From an uncultured Alphaproteobacteria bacterium (GTDB taxonomy: Bacteria; Pseudomonadota; Alphaproteobacteria; Rhodobacterales; Rhodobacteraceae): 64,000 nucleotides of DNA. Positions 60,949-64,000 of this stretch are shown here, piece by piece. The notes under the pieces were generated by a model. The model made no database searches, had not been told where the DNA came from, and worked only from the letters and a program-made list of their open reading frames with translations. The stretch is taken from assembly GCA_929200255.1 (NCBI GenBank), contig CAKMYZ010000004.1:124001-188000 (forward strand), written 5' to 3'. Within the stretch, counting starts at the first letter, position 1; the number at the start of each line of letters is the position of its first letter. Position numbers and translations under genes: made by a program.

Positions 60949-61593
60949 ATGAATCGCGCGCTTCTATTGTGCTTGGCACTTTTGGCTGCTCCGGCAACTG
61001 CACCTGCAGAGGTGCAGCTCAGCTTTTATGGCGGCGTCCAGTCTGCGCCACCATCTGACGTCACGATTCGTAACCCAGACACCGGTGACTCTGAGTTTTC
61101 GGTTGATTGGGAGGGTCGGTCTTTTGAGGCACCACCTTACTACGGTATCCGCGCCACGCGGTGGCAATCGCCGACTTTTGGCTATGGTTTGGATTTCGCC
61201 CATAACAAGGTCTATCCGACAGACGATTCCCTGCCTGCGGGCTATGATGTGCTTGAGATGACGGATGGCCTGAACACGCTGACCGTCAATGCCTATCGCC
61301 GCTGGGATCCAGTTGTCGGCAACCTCAGCCCCTATGTTGGTGGCGGTGTTGGCCTGTCGTTGCCCCATGTTGAGGTGACAAACGGCACGTCAGAGACATT
61401 TGGCTATCAGATCACCGGCCCGGCGGCGACATGGATCGCAGGTGCAACCATACCGATCAACGAACAATGGTCGGTCTTTGGTGAATACAAAGGGACCTAT
61501 TCGTCAAACACCGCCGATTTGGAATCCGGCGGTACGCTTGAGACCGATGTGGTGACGAACGCCCTCAATGTTGGCGTCAGCTTTAACTTCTAG
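60949..61593 (+). CDS. Outer-membrane beta-barrel protein, LpxQ-like (lipid A oxidase) candidate
   Basis: Signal MNRALLLCLALLAAPATAPA; VQLSFYGGVQSAPPSDV; C-terminal ...NALNVGVSFNF barrel end. Confidence 0.75.
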   Translation: MNRALLLCLALLAAPATAPAEVQLSFYGGVQSAPPSDVTIRNPDTGDSEFSVDWEGRSFEAPPYYGIRATRWQSPTFGYGLDFAHNKVYPTDDSLPAGYDVLEMTDGLNTLTVNAYRRWDPVVGNLSPYVGGGVGLSLPHVEVTNGTSETFGYQITGPAATWIAGATIPINEQWSVFGEYKGTYSSNTADLESGGTLETDVVTNALNVGVSFNF

Positions 61594-61598
61594 GCCGC

Positions 61599-62201
61599 TT
61601 ATTCAGGTTTGGTCGCAACCATGCTGTCGCGTTCCGAGAATTCGGCGTGCCAGTTCGCCAAAGCCTCATTCCCATTGCGCCAGCCACGCCCATCATGCCG
61701 CAGATCAATATAGGACAGTGCGCAGGCCACGCCAATCTGCCCGATGTTCAGCGGACCCGATAAATGGCTCATCCAGCGGCTGTTGATCGCGGAAATGCCA
61801 CGCGCAGCCTTGGCCCATTGTGCCTCGACCCAATCGGGTGATTGCTGTTCCTGGGGGCGTAGCCGCGCTTCGTAGGACATGGCCACCGTCGCGTCCATAA
61901 TGGCATCTGCTGTGGCTTCGAGCGTCAGAATTTCCCAGATGCGGCTTTGCGGATAAAGATTGCTGCCGGCATGGTCATCCAGAAAGCGGGTGATGACCCG
62001 GCTATCATAGATACCGGGGCCATCGGCGCGGATCAGCGCGGGGATTTTGCCCATGGGGTTTGCGGCTACAACCTCGGGGGCTGAATTCATCGGGGTTGTT
62101 GTGACATTCACCTCTTCAACGGTGTCCATCAGGTTTGCTTCACGCAGAAGGACGCGCACCTTGCGCACAAAAGGAGAGGCCGGAGAGATCAAGAGTTGCA
62201 T
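61599..62201 (-). CDS. Glutathione S-transferase family protein
   Basis: MQLLISPASPFVRKVRVLLREANL; ANPMGKIPALIRADGPGIYDSRVITRFLDD. Confidence 0.92.
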   Translation of the reverse strand: MQLLISPASPFVRKVRVLLREANLMDTVEEVNVTTTPMNSAPEVVAANPMGKIPALIRADGPGIYDSRVITRFLDDHAGSNLYPQSRIWEILTLEATADAIMDATVAMSYEARLRPQEQQSPDWVEAQWAKAARGISAINSRWMSHLSGPLNIGQIGVACALSYIDLRHDGRGWRNGNEALANWHAEFSERDSMVATKPE

Positions 62202-62225
62202 GCGGATGTATCCTTGTTTCGGGGA

Positions 62226-62858
62226 TCAGGGGAACAAGACCGGATCTTGCCCGGCTTGCCAAGGTGGATATTTCACCATGATCGCGCGGAACCGGTCAGA
62301 GGCCAGAAACGCGTCGAGCCACCGGGTTAGCGGCCCGAGCCCCTGCGCGTCAAACCACGCCCGGTCCGTATTCGCAAATTGCCGCACAAATGGAAGGATG
62401 GCCATATCAGAAAGCCTGCGCTTTGGCCCCATCAGGAACGGGCTCTGGTTCAGGCGATCATTGAGCGCTGTAAGAAAGACCATCGCCTTTGCCCGCTCTG
62501 TCGCTTCGTCACGGTCGGGAAAACGCACTGCATATTTGGTGTGATCCAGCGCCTGCTTGAACGGGCCATCACAGGTGTCGATCAGGTCAAACCCTTCTTG
62601 CGGCATGTCCAGCCAGCCTTCGGGGTCATTTTGGCGCAACGCCCATAGCATCACATCGCGGCTTTCCTCGATCACGGTATCGCCGTCTTGCACGACCGGT
62701 ACGGTGCCCTTGGGCGAGGCCGCGAGGAAAGGCGCTGGTTTTTCCCTCAGCAGGATTTCCTGAAGCTGCACTTGCCGCCCGCTGGATTGGATCGCCAGAC
62801 GGGCACGCATGGCGTAGGGGCAGCGCCGGAAGGACCAGAGAATGGGAAGCGTCGTCAT
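62226..62858 (-). CDS. Glutathione S-transferase family protein
   Basis: LWSFRRCPYAMRARLAIQSSG; SPKGTVPVVQDGDTVIEESRDVMLWAL. Confidence 0.9.
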   Translation of the reverse strand: MTTLPILWSFRRCPYAMRARLAIQSSGRQVQLQEILLREKPAPFLAASPKGTVPVVQDGDTVIEESRDVMLWALRQNDPEGWLDMPQEGFDLIDTCDGPFKQALDHTKYAVRFPDRDEATERAKAMVFLTALNDRLNQSPFLMGPKRRLSDMAILPFVRQFANTDRAWFDAQGLGPLTRWLDAFLASDRFRAIMVKYPPWQAGQDPVLFP

Positions 62859-64000
62859 GCTGTTAACTGCTGGCCAGCAAATCCTGTGATCCGGGCTTGC
62901 ACGATCTGGCTTTCGGGTTGGTCGCTGCCAAAAACAACTTCGGTAAATTGCTCTGTTCGGCCCATACGTGCGTTTTCCATCAGGACGCGATGGGTCTTGC
63001 CCGATTGCGCCTTGAGGTGACGATTGACCTGCGCGGACCCCGCCGCGCGCAACCGGCCTGCGCGTTCTTTGATCAGCCTACCGTTGACCGCTGGCATTTT
63101 GGCCGCAGGCGTGCCGGGGCGGGACGAATAGGGAAAGACGTGCAACCAGGTCAGGTCACATTCTTCAACCAGCGCAAGCGAGTTGGTGAACATCTCATCC
63201 GTTTCGGTGGGGAAACCGGCGATGATATCAGCGCCATAGGTCATATCCGGGCGCAGCCTGCGCGCCTCTTGGCAAAAAGCGATGGCATCGTCGCGCAAAT
63301 GGCGGCGCTTCATCCGCTTGAGGATCATGTTGTCGCCGTGTTGAAGCGACAGGTGAAGATGCGGCATCAGGCGCGGCTCGGTCGCGATGGCCCGCATGAG
63401 GTTTTCATCCACCTCGATACTGTCGATAGAGCTGATCCGCAGGCGCGGCAGGTCGGGTACCAGCCTCAGAATCCGCATGACCAGATCGCCCAGCTTTGGC
63501 TTGCTTGGCAGGTCCGCGCCCCAGCTGGTCAGGTCCACGCCTGTCAGTACGACCTCATTGTAGCCTTTGTCGACCAGCCGCTTGATCTGATCCACGACAA
63601 CACCGGCAGGGACCGAGCGGGAATTCCCGCGACCATAGGGAATGATGCAGAAAGTGCAGCGGTGATCACAGCCATTTTGGACCTGAACGTAGGCACGGCT
63701 GCGAGTTCCAAAGCCGTCAATCAGGTGGCCCGCCGTCTCGGTCACAGACATGATGTCGTCAACCTGCACCGGTTCGGTTTGGCCGATCAAATCAGGGGCA
63801 AGGCCTGCCCAAGTCGCCGGGTTCATCTTTTCGGTGTTACCAAGGACGACATCAACCTCGGCCATGTTGGCAAATGTGTCCGGCTCGGTCTGGGCAGCAC
63901 AGCCTGTCACAATCAGCTTGGCGTCGGGGTGATCACGGCGCAGCTTGCGGATATCCTGCCGCGCTTTGCGCACGGCCTCTGATGTCACCGCGCAGGTATT
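62855..64000 (-). CDS. mtaB: tRNA t6A37 methylthiotransferase MtaB (partial, runs off window end)
   Basis: YVQVQNGCDHRCTFCIIPYGRGNSRS radical SAM motif; NTCAVTSEAVRKARQDIRKLRRDHPDAKLIVTGCAAQ. Confidence 0.94.
   Translation of the reverse strand, partial: NTCAVTSEAVRKARQDIRKLRRDHPDAKLIVTGCAAQTEPDTFANMAEVDVVLGNTEKMNPATWAGLAPDLIGQTEPVQVDDIMSVTETAGHLIDGFGTRSRAYVQVQNGCDHRCTFCIIPYGRGNSRSVPAGVVVDQIKRLVDKGYNEVVLTGVDLTSWGADLPSKPKLGDLVMRILRLVPDLPRLRISSIDSIEVDENLMRAIATEPRLMPHLHLSLQHGDNMILKRMKRRHLRDDAIAFCQEARRLRPDMTYGADIIAGFPTETDEMFTNSLALVEECDLTWLHVFPYSSRPGTPAAKMPAVNGRLIKERAGRLRAAGSAQVNRHLKAQSGKTHRVLMENARMGRTEQFTEVVFGSDQPESQIVQARITGFAGQQLTA

Noticed and set aside
62897-63982. 361-aa plus-strand ORF opposite mtaB
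   Set aside because: Long only because of codon bias on the complementary mtaB strand; no signal of its own.
1-64000. Search for tRNA, rRNA, IS elements, prophage and defence systems
   Set aside because: No convincing clover-leaf, rRNA, transposase, integrase or known defence-gene signatures seen by eye; a formal scan was not possible.

Overview
This 64 kb window comes from an alphaproteobacterial chromosome, and gene content and synteny point to Rhodobacteraceae/Roseobacter. It appears to lie at the replication origin. The left end carries parA (partial)-rsmG-mnmG-mnmE-rho-hemJ with two perfect 16-bp parS palindromes, followed by a DnaA-box-bearing intergenic region (candidate oriC) and then maf-aroE-coaE-dnaQ-secB. 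Next come housekeeping blocks: mltA/smr, hslVU, trxA, addAB, murU/amgK/tsaE and regB/regA. The main accessory feature (~30.9-46.1 kb) is a compact, apparently complete type II secretion locus (gspL-M-C on -, gspE-F-G-H-I-J-K-O-D on +). It surrounds a DUF1800/DUF1501 protein pair. Its secretin has both a lipobox and a C-terminal SPOR-like domain, its prepilin peptidase lacks the methylase half, and the DUF1800 protein has a long (TP)n linker. The right part carries cytochrome c, ade-amn, HU, aroC, a TPP riboswitch with thiBPQ, petABC, an LpxQ-like outer-membrane protein, two GSTs and mtaB (partial). Two genes (a small membrane protein after hslU and an HD-domain hydrolase) look frameshifted at similar sequence contexts. 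I saw no tRNA/rRNA, IS element, prophage or CRISPR array. All calls come from reading the sequence and supplied ORFs; no database search was run.
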